From positions 310,001-374,000 of the forward strand of contig CAYMNQ010000001.1 in assembly GCA_964391865.1 (NCBI GenBank): a stretch of 64,000 bases of DNA, in the 5' to 3' direction. A program made the translations under genes and the position numbers. This document shows, one piece after another, positions 15,923-24,642 of this stretch (positions within the stretch are counted from its first letter, which is position 1; the number at the start of each line of letters is the position of its first letter). The notes under the pieces were generated by a model. The model was not told where the DNA came from, did not search any database, and worked only from the letters and a program-made list of their open reading frames with translations. This DNA is from DASZQL01 sp964391865. GTDB taxonomy: Bacteria; Planctomycetota; Phycisphaerae; Phycisphaerales; UBA1924.

Positions 15923-17737
15923 CTACCGGGGGGCGGGCGAAGCGACGGATGAATCCGGCGCGAGCGCCTCATCACTCGTCGGCACCTCGAACTTGATCGA
16001 ACTCCGCTCCAGCGCCGTGCCCGTCGCGCCCGCCAGCCGCGCCAGCGCCTCGTTGTACCCCGTCAGCGCCGCGAGCTCGTCATTCTCCGCCTGCGCCAGC
16101 GATTCCTGCCGCTGGAACTTCAGGTTCAGGAAGTCGGGCGTCAGCGACTGCACCGTCCGCTCGAGCACCAGAAGCGTGCGCAGGTTCTCGACCGCCGCCA
16201 GCCGCGCCGCGCGCGTCTGCTCGATCAACTGGTACTGCGTCTGCACATCCCGCAGCGACGATTTCACCTGCAAGACCACCCGCTGCACCACCGAACGGTA
16301 GTTCACCGTCGACTGCATCCGCTGGAGCTGCGAGCGCCGGTACCCCGCCTCCGCCTCGCGGTTGCCGATCGGCTGCTCGAAATTCAACTGCGCCAGATAA
16401 TCAACGAACTGCGACTCCGTGATGTCCTCGTACGCGTCCCCCGCCCCGCGCGCCAGCCCCGCGAAGCGCGTCTGCAGCCGCAGATTCAGCAGCGGCAGGC
16501 GCGCGTTGTCCGCCACCGTCTGCCGGATCGACGCATCGTCGATCCCCACCAGCGCCTCCTGAATCTCCGGGCGGTTGTCGATCGCCGTCAGGATCGAATC
16601 CAGCAGGCTGAACGTCACCGGCTGGTCCAGCGCGTTGTCCGCCGGCAGCAGCAGCACCTCCGAACCCACCGACAACTCCGGATCATTGATCAGCAGCTTG
16701 AGCTCATCCGAAGCCTGCCGCAGCTCGTTCTCCGCGCGGATCACCGCCGAACGCCGCCGCTCGACCGTCGCCACCGCATCCGAAATCTCCGCCGGGCGCG
16801 CATCGAACTGCTCGCGCGCCTTCACCACCTGCCGCGTCTCCACACCGCGCTCGAGATTCTTCTGCGCGATCTGCAAGCCAGCGCGCGCCCGCACCAGCCG
16901 CCAGTACGCCTGCTCCGTCCGCGTCACCGTGTCGATCAGCGTCGCCTTGAGCCGGTGCACGCTCCGCCGCTCCGCGTTCTCGCTCAGGCGCACTTCCGCC
17001 AGCGCCACATCCGACCCGAACCCGCGCAGCAAGGGCTGCTCCACACCCAATTCCAGGAACGCCGCGTTCGACGGGTCCGGCGCGAAGTTGATCCCCGTCG
17101 TCTTGTTGTCGCTATAGGTCTGCCCCTGCGCGATGCTGAACGTACCGCCCGAGGTCAGACGCTTCCGCACCCCAGTCGTGTACGCCACCGACTGGTTCAC
17201 GCTCGACGAGACGCCCACCGGGAACCCGCCCACGATCGGCACCGTCTGCGGCTGATCTGTATTGTTCCACCCCACATCCCCGAAGAACACCCAGTCGAAC
17301 GCCGCCTCAGCCTGCGTCGTCGCCGCCTGATCGATCGCCGGGTTCAGCCGCGCCGATTGCACCTCAAGGCTCTGACGCACCGACGCCAGCACCGCCTGCC
17401 GCAGCGCGATCGAGAACGACGTCCCCGACTCGCCCATCAAATCCGGCCCGATCGTCGGCTCGATCGCCGAATACGCCGCAGGCCCGCCGATCGCGTCCAG
17501 TTCCGTCATCCTCTGCGGCTCGAACGTCACCTCGCCGGGCCGCCGCGACAACTGCACCGGCTCAGGACGCCGCTCCGCGTCCCGCGTCTCCCGCTTCGCC
17601 GATTCGATCACCGATCGGCGCAGCGCGTCGGCCGACTGACGTTCCATCGGGTTCGCGCAGCCCGAAGCAAGCGCCAGCCCCGCCGACGCCGCCACCACCG
17701 CCGCCCGCTTCGTGTACGATTCCAGTGTCTTGTGCAT
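15923..17737 (-). CDS. TolC-family outer-membrane efflux lipoprotein
   Basis: 604 aa from the ATG at 17737, which starts a signal peptide ending in LALASGC (lipobox). The open frame goes 48 codons further but lacks a sensible N-terminus. A linker is followed by long amphipathic helices with the duplicated outer-membrane efflux pattern: E-Q-A-Y-W-R-L-V-R-A-x-A-G-L-x-I-A and, near the end, N-x-A-L-A-R-L-A-G-A-T-G. These proteins form trimeric channels for type I secretion or RND/ABC efflux. No pump or adaptor gene is adjacent, so the partner is unknown. Confidence 0.87.
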   Translation of the reverse strand: MHKTLESYTKRAAVVAASAGLALASGCANPMERQSADALRRSVIESAKRETRDAERRPEPVQLSRRPGEVTFEPQRMTELDAIGGPAAYSAIEPTIGPDLMGESGTSFSIALRQAVLASVRQSLEVQSARLNPAIDQAATTQAEAAFDWVFFGDVGWNNTDQPQTVPIVGGFPVGVSSSVNQSVAYTTGVRKRLTSGGTFSIAQGQTYSDNKTTGINFAPDPSNAAFLELGVEQPLLRGFGSDVALAEVRLSENAERRSVHRLKATLIDTVTRTEQAYWRLVRARAGLQIAQKNLERGVETRQVVKAREQFDARPAEISDAVATVERRRSAVIRAENELRQASDELKLLINDPELSVGSEVLLLPADNALDQPVTFSLLDSILTAIDNRPEIQEALVGIDDASIRQTVADNARLPLLNLRLQTRFAGLARGAGDAYEDITESQFVDYLAQLNFEQPIGNREAEAGYRRSQLQRMQSTVNYRSVVQRVVLQVKSSLRDVQTQYQLIEQTRAARLAAVENLRTLLVLERTVQSLTPDFLNLKFQRQESLAQAENDELAALTGYNEALARLAGATGTALERSSIKFEVPTSDEALAPDSSVASPAPR

Positions 17738-17899
17738 TTGAGCCGAGAGTATTGCGGTACGGGATGCTCCGGTCAATGCAGCCCGTTGTATGTTTTTTGC
17801 CAGCGTGCGCTCAACAGCCGCCAGGCATTCGACATTCCGTAAACTCCCCCGCCGTGGGCGCAATACCAGCGCCGCCGACACGGCCCGCTTCCGCAGGAG

Positions 17900-19279
17900 A
17901 TGGAACTCATGATCGTTCGGCGTGCCCTTCGCGTGATGTCCCTGCTCGCCGCTCTCGTCATCACCGCTCTGCCCACCCTCGCCCGCGCGCAGGGCGGCGA
18001 GCGATGGGTCGTCCCCAACGCCGACGGCGTGGCGCTCCGCTGCGGCCCCTCCTCGGTGATGAACCCCGTCACCACCCTCGGCCGCGCCAACGTCCTTAAA
18101 GCCGACATCGAGAAAGACGGCTACGTCCGCGTCGCCTACCCCGCCGGCACCTACGCCGTCGTCCCATCTGAAGAGGGCGAACTCAAGGACGGCTCCGTCG
18201 TCCTCACCCGCCGCTCACGCCTGAAGGCCTACAGCAAAAACGACCCCGTCATCGAAGAGTGCTGGCGCGCCCTGCTCGACGACTTCCTCGTCCCCGGCAC
18301 CAAGCTCAAGCACGTCGGCCCCATGAACAACCGCGCCGGTGCCGCCGCCGGCTTCGTCGTCGAAGCCCCCGCCGGCTCCTTCGGCTGGGTCCTCTCGGGC
18401 GATGTCCGCACCGCGAACGCCGACGAGATCAAGCGCGTCGCCGCCGTCCCCGCCAACGTCATGCCCACCAAAGCCGAGCCCGCGCCGGCCCCCGCGAACA
18501 CCACGCCGTCGCCCGCGCCCGCGAACGAAACTCCAGCCCCCAGCGGCACGCCCGCCAGCGCCGAGCCCACGGCACAGCCGAACACCGGCGCACCCGCCGC
18601 GCAACCCAACACCAGCGAACCCGCGGCCGATCCGTCCAAGACTGCGATGCCGACCGAGCAGGGCGCGGCCCCTGTCGTCGAGCCGGTGAAGCCCAAGGCA
18701 CCCCCGCCCCCCTCGCCCGAGCAACTCCTCAACCGCAAGATCAAGCAGCTCGATCAGTCCTTCGACGTGCTCAACAAGGAACCGATCGAGTCCGCCGAGT
18801 TCGAGCCGCTCATCGCCGAGTACGAGAACGCCAAGCGCGAAGCGCTGAACATCGGCGCCCCGCCGCGTGTCGAGTCATACGTCAACACCCGCCTCGAACT
18901 CCTCGCGCTCCGCCTCGACCACCAGAAGACCAGCCGCGCCATCCGCGAACTCCAGGACCGCGCCAAGCGCGGCGCGGACGACATCGCCGACCGCATCAAG
19001 AAACTCGCCAAGGGCCGCGAGTACCAGGTCGTCGGCCGCATGACCGCCAGCGTCCTCTACGACGGCAAGCGACTCCCCCTCCTCTACCGCGTCGTCTCCA
19101 TCGACACCAACGTCTCGCGCACCGTCGCGTACCTCTCGCCCGCGCCGGATCAGAACCTCGACTCGTTCCTCGGCGCGATCGTCGGCGTCAACGGCGACGG
19201 CACCACCGACCCCGGCGCCCGAGTCCGCGTCATCACCCCAACGCAGATCGAAATCCTCCAAGCCGCCGGCGCGCAGTAA
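17900..19279 (+). CDS. Exported SH3-like protein with Pro/Ala-rich linker
   Basis: 459 aa. A signal peptide (MIVRRALRV...ARA) precedes an SH3b-like region: V-A-L-R-C-G-P-S-S-V-M-N-P, then A-D-I-E-K-D-G-Y-V-R-V-A-Y-P-A-G-T-Y-A-V-V. A linker of about 80 residues is made of Pro, Ala, Thr and Glu (about 190-275). The C-terminal domain is helical, with a coiled-coil-like Q-L-D-Q-S-F stretch and a beta-rich end near YQVVGRMTASVLYDG. It probably acts in the periplasm or cell envelope. It is divergent from the TolC-like gene; the 162-bp shared upstream region may carry both promoters. Confidence 0.72.
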   Translation: MELMIVRRALRVMSLLAALVITALPTLARAQGGERWVVPNADGVALRCGPSSVMNPVTTLGRANVLKADIEKDGYVRVAYPAGTYAVVPSEEGELKDGSVVLTRRSRLKAYSKNDPVIEECWRALLDDFLVPGTKLKHVGPMNNRAGAAAGFVVEAPAGSFGWVLSGDVRTANADEIKRVAAVPANVMPTKAEPAPAPANTTPSPAPANETPAPSGTPASAEPTAQPNTGAPAAQPNTSEPAADPSKTAMPTEQGAAPVVEPVKPKAPPPPSPEQLLNRKIKQLDQSFDVLNKEPIESAEFEPLIAEYENAKREALNIGAPPRVESYVNTRLELLALRLDHQKTSRAIRELQDRAKRGADDIADRIKKLAKGREYQVVGRMTASVLYDGKRLPLLYRVVSIDTNVSRTVAYLSPAPDQNLDSFLGAIVGVNGDGTTDPGARVRVITPTQIEILQAAGAQ

Positions 19280-19306
19280 GTCTGTAACGAACGAGAACCC
19301 ACACGG

Positions 19307-19348
19307 GTGCCACCAGTCGCGTCTGCTCTGAGACGCGACTGGTGTTGG
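19307..19348. repeat. Palindromic element, single-hairpin copy (GTGCCAC / GCTCTG loop)
   Basis: The stem at 19311-19324 pairs perfectly over 14 bp with 19331-19344, and the loop is GCTCTG. The left flank is GTGCCAC and the right arm ends GGTG. It has the same design as the copies at 22640, 32110 and 40646 but a different stem sequence. It lies 31 bp after the stop of the SH3-like gene. There is no U-rich tail, so it is not a standard terminator. Confidence 0.75.
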
Positions 19349-19396
19349 TTGCAGCCTCACGCCAATCGCATCACGCCCACAACTCATTGTCATCAC

Positions 19397-19432
19397 ACCC
19401 CCTCTCCCCTTGGGAGAGAGCGGGGGAGAGGG
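19397..19432. repeat. CCCCTCTCCCC / GGGGGAGAGGG element
   Basis: Imperfect palindrome CCCTCTCCCC-TT-GGGAGAG followed by CGGGGGAGAGGG. It is the longest of three related copies in the window (others at 6129 and 38721). Confidence 0.6.
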
Positions 19433-19762
19433 ACACCCTCGACCACTCTGCTCCGGCAAGATCCCACGCCACCGACGTCGGCGCTCTCACCGACCTCGGA
19501 GCAACAACCGCGAGACCCACAGAATTCCTGCAATGCGGACGCCCGAGCGTGCTCTGATGCTGAGAATCTCCTGTTCGCACCAGCCAACAACCCGCCCCCG
19601 CGCATGTTCACAATTCTGCGCGCGCCGGTGACATGTCCCGAACCCAATCCAAGAAAAATCTCAAACTCGCGCAACCCCTGAAAATCCAAGACTCTGCGCC
19701 ATCCCATCCTGCGCGCAGGTTCCCAGTTGTGCGCGCGCCGGTGACGCAAACCGGCATAGGTA

Positions 19763-19787
19763 GAGGGCGTGCCTAAATCACGCCCTC
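19763..19787. repeat. Hairpin, 9-bp perfect stem
   Basis: GAGGGCGTG pairs with CACGCCCTC around a CCTAAAT loop. It could be an RNA hairpin of an unrecognised transcript. No U tract follows. Confidence 0.5.
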
Positions 19788-19928
19788 CGCTCCCGCGGGC
19801 GGCTGCAGACGACCCCGCGCAAGCGAGAGTCCGACTCGATCGCCCGGCGGGACCAGAGGGCTCAGACCCCTCCCCCGTCGCCGATCCACGTTTCGACGCT
19901 CGGCGAAAGCCGAGCCAAGTTCGATACG

Positions 19929-20091
<163 letters not shown>

Positions 20092-20098
<7 letters not shown>

Positions 20099-20667
20099 CC
20101 CACGCTCAACTCAAACGCCGCCACCTCGTGATGCCTTGCTCCGCCGGCGCCGAGCGTGCTGCGCATCAGCCGCACCGTGCCCGCCGCGAACGCCGGAAGT
20201 TCCACGCGCGGCAAGTCCGACGCTCGCGCGCCTCCCGGACCGCTCCCCGGCCCGGGGGCATACCGCGCCAGAGTCAGGTGCGGCAGAAATTCCTCCGCCG
20301 ACTTCGCCCGCGCCGAACGTGCCAATCGATGCACCATCCGCCGATGAATCTCGAGCAGTTCCGCCGGCGCATCCGTCTCCATCGCCAACAGCCGCGGCCC
20401 GCGCTCCGGCAGTTCGATCAACCGCAGCGCACGCAGCTCGAACCCGCGCACGCCGGCGCACGATCGCTCCACCGACTCGACCACGTCTTGCATCAACCGC
20501 GATGGTGTATCGCCGATGAACTGCACCGTCAGATGCACCTGCTCCGCTGGCGTGAGCCGCGCCGTCTCCGGCGCGGCGCCGCGCGCCAGCTCGACCATCG
20601 ACCGCGCCGCCTCGATCGGCGGGTACACCGCCGCGAACAGACGCAGGTTCGCCGTCGGCCGGCTCAC
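20092..20667 (-). CDS. thpR: RNA 2',3'-cyclic phosphodiesterase (2'-5' RNA ligase family)
   Basis: 191 aa from the GTG at 20667, which overlaps the HAD stop by 4 bp (GTGA); the open frame continues upstream but only as a shadow of the HAD gene. The two HxTx catalytic motifs are HLTVQF near residue 44 and HLTLAR near residue 131, with an RLFAAVYPP start typical of ThpR. The family opens 2',3'-cyclic phosphates to 2'-phosphates and can reversibly join tRNA halves. Translation is coupled to the HAD phosphatase. The 3' end merges with the heptamer array. Confidence 0.9.
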
Positions 20668-21341
20668 CGCGCCGGCACTCCGCCCGCGCGGCGAGCGCTG
20701 TGGATCGCGCGCAGCCGCGCGAGATTCAACCCCGCGATCCGCTCTTCGACATGGTGCGCGTGCGCCAGCCGCTCGCGCGCCGTCGTGTGTTCCACCGCGA
20801 CCGCGGTCATCCCCGCGCTCACCGCCGCCGACACGCCGCGCGGCGAGTCTTCGATCGCCACGCACTCCGCCGCGCCGATGCCCAGCCGCGCCGCCGCCAG
20901 CAGGTACCCCGCAGGGTCGGGCTTCGCGGCGAGCACATCGTCGATGGAGACCACCGTTCGGAACAACTCAACAACACCCAGCGCGCCAAGCACCGGCACG
21001 ATCTCGCGCCGGAACGCCGCCGAGCACACCGCGATGGGCATGACTTCCGACGCCTCACGAATCAACTCGATCGTGCCGGGATACGCCCGCGCTCCGCCGC
21101 GTTCGAGCGCCCCCTCAACGAACCGCCCCTTCTCCGCCAGCACGCGCCGGCGCACCTCGCCCGGCACCTCAACCCCCGCCTCGCCCGCGATGAGCGACAG
21201 CGCATCCTCGTCCGACAGCCCGATCGAAATCCCCTCACGCACCGCGATCCCCAGCGGCGACAGCGCCCGGCGCAGCCCCTCCTCGTGGATCGGCTCGGAG
21301 TCCACGATCACGCCGTCGAAATCAAAGATCAGCGCCCGCAT
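20664..21341 (-). CDS. HAD-superfamily hydrolase, beta-phosphoglucomutase-like
   Basis: 225 aa with all four HAD motifs: I DFDGVIVDSEP (nucleophile and acid Asp), II in VCSAA, III Lys in AAKPDP and IV IEDSPRGVSAA. The four-helix C1 cap follows motif I. The group includes phosphoglycolate phosphatases, beta-PGM and sugar phosphatases, and the substrate cannot be told. It is divergent from the GlmU-like gene with only 37 bp between starts, and overlaps thpR downstream. Confidence 0.9.
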   Translation of the reverse strand: MRALIFDFDGVIVDSEPIHEEGLRRALSPLGIAVREGISIGLSDEDALSLIAGEAGVEVPGEVRRRVLAEKGRFVEGALERGGARAYPGTIELIREASEVMPIAVCSAAFRREIVPVLGALGVVELFRTVVSIDDVLAAKPDPAGYLLAAARLGIGAAECVAIEDSPRGVSAAVSAGMTAVAVEHTTARERLAHAHHVEERIAGLNLARLRAIHSARRAGGVPAR

Positions 21342-21378
21342 CGCCGAAGTCTACGAGATCAGCCGGTACACTCCGCGC

Positions 21379-22614
21379 ATGACGAGAGTGATCGTCTTCG
21401 ACGACGGCGGCGGGAACAGCGCCAAGCTCGGCCCGCTCACGGACCTGCGCCCCGCGCTCACCCTGCGCACCGGCGCGCTCACCACCCTCGAACGCCTGGC
21501 CCACTTCGTCTCGCAGCGCAAAGGCTCAACCCTCGCGGGCGTCTTCGTGCCCGAACCGCTCGCGGATCTCACGCGCGCCGGCGCGCAGCTGCCGGTGAAC
21601 GACCCGGCGGTGCTCGCGGTCGGCGGGAAGAACCCGACGTCTCTGCTCATCAACGCGCGCTGCGTCGTGCCGGGCAAGGAAATCCGCGACCTCGCCGTTG
21701 GCGAGGCGCTGACTGGGGATGACGACGAAGTCATCGCCGCCCGGCTCAACCCCGCCGATGCCGAGACTTTCTTTGTGACGCACGCACTGCCGAAATCATG
21801 CAAGAAAAACGCGTGGCCCGAGGCGCCGATGCTCCGCCGACCGTGGGACGTGATCCGCCACCGCGACCGCGCGCTCGACCACGACCTCGCGATCCTCCTC
21901 CGCGGCGAAACACAAGCGCTCCCCGACGGAGTGCTCGCGATCGGCGAGGAAACGAACACCCGCATCCACCCCGACGCGCTCGTCTACCCCGGCGCCACGC
22001 TCGACGCCGAACGCGGCCCGATCGTCATCGACGCCGGTGCCACCATCCGCCCCGGCGCGATCATCGTCGGCCCGGCGTACATCGGGCAGCACTCGACCGT
22101 CATCGACCGCGCGTTCATCAAAGCGCACACCGCCATCGGCCCCGTATGCAAAGTCGCGGGCGAAGTCGGCGGCTGCATCATCCAGGGCTTCACCAACAAG
22201 GCGCACGACGGACACCTCGGCGATTCGTTCCTCGGCGAGTGGGTCAACCTCGGCGCCGGCACCACGAATTCCAACCTGCTCAACACCTACGCCGAAGTCA
22301 TCGCGCAGGCCGAGCCGCGCGCGAGCAAGGAACGCACCGGGCTGCAGTATCTCGGCTGCATCGTGGGCGACCATGTGAAGTTCGCGATCTGCTCCCGCAT
22401 CATGACGGGCAGCGTGCTCGGCACCGGCTGTATGTTCGCGGCGAGCGCCCCGCCGCCGACCGTCACGGGCCGCTTCGAGTGGCACACCGACCGCGGCGCG
22501 CAGCCCTACCGGCTCAGCAAGTTCAGCGAGGTGGCCCGCACCGTGATGGCGCGCCGCAATCTCGAAATGAGCCCCGCGTACGAAGCACGCCTGCGAGAAC
22601 TCGCGAAGGATTGA
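21379..22614 (+). CDS. GlmU-like putative sugar nucleotidyltransferase / acyltransferase
   Basis: 411 aa from the ATG at 21379; the much longer open frame upstream is antisense shadow. The N-terminal domain begins VIVFDDGGGNSAKLGPLTDLRPAL, matching the alternative GlmU-like family known from Bacteroidetes and planctomycetes rather than classical GlmU. The C-terminal half is a left-handed beta-helix with hexapeptide-like turns (DAGATIRPGAIIVGPAYIG, CKVAGEVGGCIIQGFTNKAHDGHLGDS). It probably supplies UDP-GlcNAc or a related nucleotide sugar. Whether both activities are present cannot be read here. Confidence 0.85.
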   Translation: MTRVIVFDDGGGNSAKLGPLTDLRPALTLRTGALTTLERLAHFVSQRKGSTLAGVFVPEPLADLTRAGAQLPVNDPAVLAVGGKNPTSLLINARCVVPGKEIRDLAVGEALTGDDDEVIAARLNPADAETFFVTHALPKSCKKNAWPEAPMLRRPWDVIRHRDRALDHDLAILLRGETQALPDGVLAIGEETNTRIHPDALVYPGATLDAERGPIVIDAGATIRPGAIIVGPAYIGQHSTVIDRAFIKAHTAIGPVCKVAGEVGGCIIQGFTNKAHDGHLGDSFLGEWVNLGAGTTNSNLLNTYAEVIAQAEPRASKERTGLQYLGCIVGDHVKFAICSRIMTGSVLGTGCMFAASAPPPTVTGRFEWHTDRGAQPYRLSKFSEVARTVMARRNLEMSPAYEARLRELAKD

Positions 22615-22639
22615 AGCGCGATGACCGGAACTGAACAAC

Positions 22640-22723
22640 GTGCCACTGACCCGTTCCTGCGGGTCAGTGAGATCGTGCGGGCAAGTCAAAGCACACTGAC
22701 CTGCAGGGACAGGTCAGTGGCAC
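22640..22723. repeat. Palindromic element, double-hairpin copy A (84 bp, intergenic)
   Basis: The outer ends GTGCCACTGACC and GGTCAGTGGCAC are perfect inverted repeats. Inside are two hairpins: CACTGACCCG / CGGGTCAGTG with loop TTCCTG, and CACTGACCTG / CAGGTCAGTG with loop CAGGGA. A spacer of about 25 nt separates them. The same architecture recurs in frame inside the squalene-hopene cyclase gene at 32110-32190. It lies between the convergent glmU-like and msrBA genes. Confidence 0.85.
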
Positions 22724-22758
22724 GGATCATGCTCTCTCGTCGATCCCATCGCGCGCGG

Positions 22759-23877
22759 TCACTCGACATCCATCGGGCGCGGGCACACGTGCCCGGTGCG
22801 CTCGTTGTAGTCCTGGTGGTACTCCTCGGCGGGCCAGTACTGCGCCGCACCGCCGCGCACCGGTTCCACCTGCGTCACGATCTTCCGCGACGCGAAGCGC
22901 GGCTTCGTTTGCTGCTCGGCGATGAACTGCTTCGCCTGCGTGAGCTGCTCTTCATCGGCGGCGAAGATCGACGAGCGGTACTGCGTGCCTTCGTCCGGGC
23001 CTTGCCGGTTCAGCTGCGTCGGGTCATGGATGCGGAAGAACTGCTTGAGAAGCTCGGTGTACGACACGCGCTTCGGGTCGAAGGTGATGCGCACGACTTC
23101 CGCGTGCCCCGTGGTATCGGAGCACACCTGCCGGTACGTCGGGCTGATGACATCGCCGCCCATGTAGCCGCTCTCGGCGTCAATCACGCCGGGCGTGCGC
23201 TGGAACCAGTCCTCGACACCCCAGAAGCACCCGCCGCCGAAATACGCGGTCTTCGCTTCAACGGGGCGCGACTCGGGCGGCAGCGGCTGGCCCTTCTCGA
23301 CGAACGTCAGCGACGCGGAGTTCAGGCAGAAGCGCATCCCCGTCGGCTGCGGCCCGTCGTCGAAGACGTGCCCGAGGTGCGCGGTGCAGCGCCGACAGAG
23401 GATCTCCGTTCGTACCATGCCGTAGGACGTGTCGCGTTCCTCGCGCACGTGCGCTTTGTCGAAGGGCTGGAAAAAGCTGGGCCAGCCGGTGCCGCTGTCG
23501 AACTTGTGCGCGCTGGCGAAGAGCGGCAGGCCGCAGAGCTTGCAGACATACGTGCCGTCGAGCTTGTTGTCGAGCAGGTTACCGCAGAAGGCGCGCTCGG
23601 TGCCCTTGGCGAGGATCACCTTCGCGTCGTCGGGCGAGAGCTTCTTCGCCAGTTCATCGATGCGCGACTGCGGCAGCGGCGTGATGTCGTGCCCGGAGCG
23701 CGAGTAGAGGGTGTACGAAACGGCGTCATCAGCAACGTTGGGAGCGGCGGTTTTCATGGGGGTATCGATGGGGTCATTCTTGTCGCTCGCCGAACCGGCG
23801 GCGTGGAGTGCGCGGACGAACAGCCCGGCGACAAGGGCGGAGCAGAGGAACAGCGTGATCAGGGCCATCGTTCTCAC
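22759..23877 (-). CDS. msrBA: Exported methionine sulfoxide reductase MsrB-MsrA fusion
   Basis: 372 aa. A signal peptide (about 1-27) and short linker are followed by MsrB, with Zn cysteines C112/C115 and C161/C164 and catalytic Cys184 in RFCLNSASL. MsrA comes next, with GGGCFWG (catalytic Cys217). The fusion order is B then A. The enzymes reduce Met-R-SO and Met-S-SO in proteins, here outside the cytoplasm, so an extracytoplasmic electron donor is needed. No DsbD/CcdA-like partner is adjacent. The gap of 252 bp upstream (23878-24129) shows nothing I can name. Confidence 0.94.
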   Translation of the reverse strand: MRTMALITLFLCSALVAGLFVRALHAAGSASDKNDPIDTPMKTAAPNVADDAVSYTLYSRSGHDITPLPQSRIDELAKKLSPDDAKVILAKGTERAFCGNLLDNKLDGTYVCKLCGLPLFASAHKFDSGTGWPSFFQPFDKAHVREERDTSYGMVRTEILCRRCTAHLGHVFDDGPQPTGMRFCLNSASLTFVEKGQPLPPESRPVEAKTAYFGGGCFWGVEDWFQRTPGVIDAESGYMGGDVISPTYRQVCSDTTGHAEVVRITFDPKRVSYTELLKQFFRIHDPTQLNRQGPDEGTQYRSSIFAADEEQLTQAKQFIAEQQTKPRFASRKIVTQVEPVRGGAAQYWPAEEYHQDYNERTGHVCPRPMDVE

Positions 23878-24129
23878 AGGGGAACCTTTCGACCGGGTGC
23901 CGCGACCACTTGGACGTGATCGCGGCCTCCTGACTGTATTCGATGCCGGCGGCGGGTTGGATGATTCGCCACGAAAATCGCAACATGGCGTCTCATTCGG
24001 GCTTTGTCCGATATGGATGATCGTGCCGTCAGATGAACCGGCGGGGCGCTGAATTTGTTCCGTCGTTCATTGCGGGCCGAGACGCCTGATTTTCACAGAC
24101 CCAGTCCCTGAAGTGGAAAGGAGCCCGTC

Positions 24130-24588
24130 ATGCTTCGAGCCGTCGCGGGTGTGATCGTCGGATACGTGGTGATGACTGTGCTCGTGGTCGGTTCGTTGAT
24201 CGCCGCCGGGATGTCGATGACGCAGCACCAGATGTTTAGGCCCGGCACCTTCGAGCCGTCGACCGCGTGGATCGCGATGAGCCTGATCACCGGCACTATT
24301 GCCGCGATCGTCGGCGGGCTGGTCTGCGTGCTCATCGCCGGTCGGCGGAAGCCTGCGATCGCGCTGGCGGTCGTGGCCGCGGTGCTCGGCGCGCTGTCGG
24401 CGGTGTTCACCATGATGAACACGCCGGCGCCGAAAGAGCGCACCGGCGAAGCGAGCATGATGGAGATCCAGCAGAACACGCGGTCGCCCGCGTGGGTGGC
24501 GATCGCGTTCCCGATCATCGGCGTGATCGGCGTGCTGGTCGGGAGCCGGTTGAAAGCCGGGAAGCCCCGTCAGGGGCATCCCGGCTGA
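24130..24588 (+). CDS. Small multi-pass membrane protein of unknown function
   Basis: 152 aa with about four hydrophobic helices (5-28, 46-70, 78-96 and 121-141) and a polar loop P-A-P-K-E-R-T-G-E before the last. The ATG follows a strong AAAGGAG site. No domain is recognised. It is convergent with the dockerin-tailed protein gene at 24643, with 54 bp between. Confidence 0.65.
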   Translation: MLRAVAGVIVGYVVMTVLVVGSLIAAGMSMTQHQMFRPGTFEPSTAWIAMSLITGTIAAIVGGLVCVLIAGRRKPAIALAVVAAVLGALSAVFTMMNTPAPKERTGEASMMEIQQNTRSPAWVAIAFPIIGVIGVLVGSRLKAGKPRQGHPG

Positions 24589-24642
24589 GTGAGGAAAACC
24601 GCTACGCCGCAAGCAGTCGCGGCGATTGCGTGATCAGGGCGC

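Noticed and set aside
17737..17881. 48-residue N-terminal extension of the TolC-like protein
   Set aside because: It would bury the signal peptide and lipobox that begin at the ATG at 17737.
22640..22723. Simple bidirectional terminator between convergent genes
   Set aside because: Stems are strong but no U tracts follow, and the same structure sits inside a coding gene at 32110, which a terminator would disrupt.
23878..24129. tRNA or small RNA in the gap between msrBA and the small membrane protein
   Set aside because: No cloverleaf, T-loop or terminator was found by eye.
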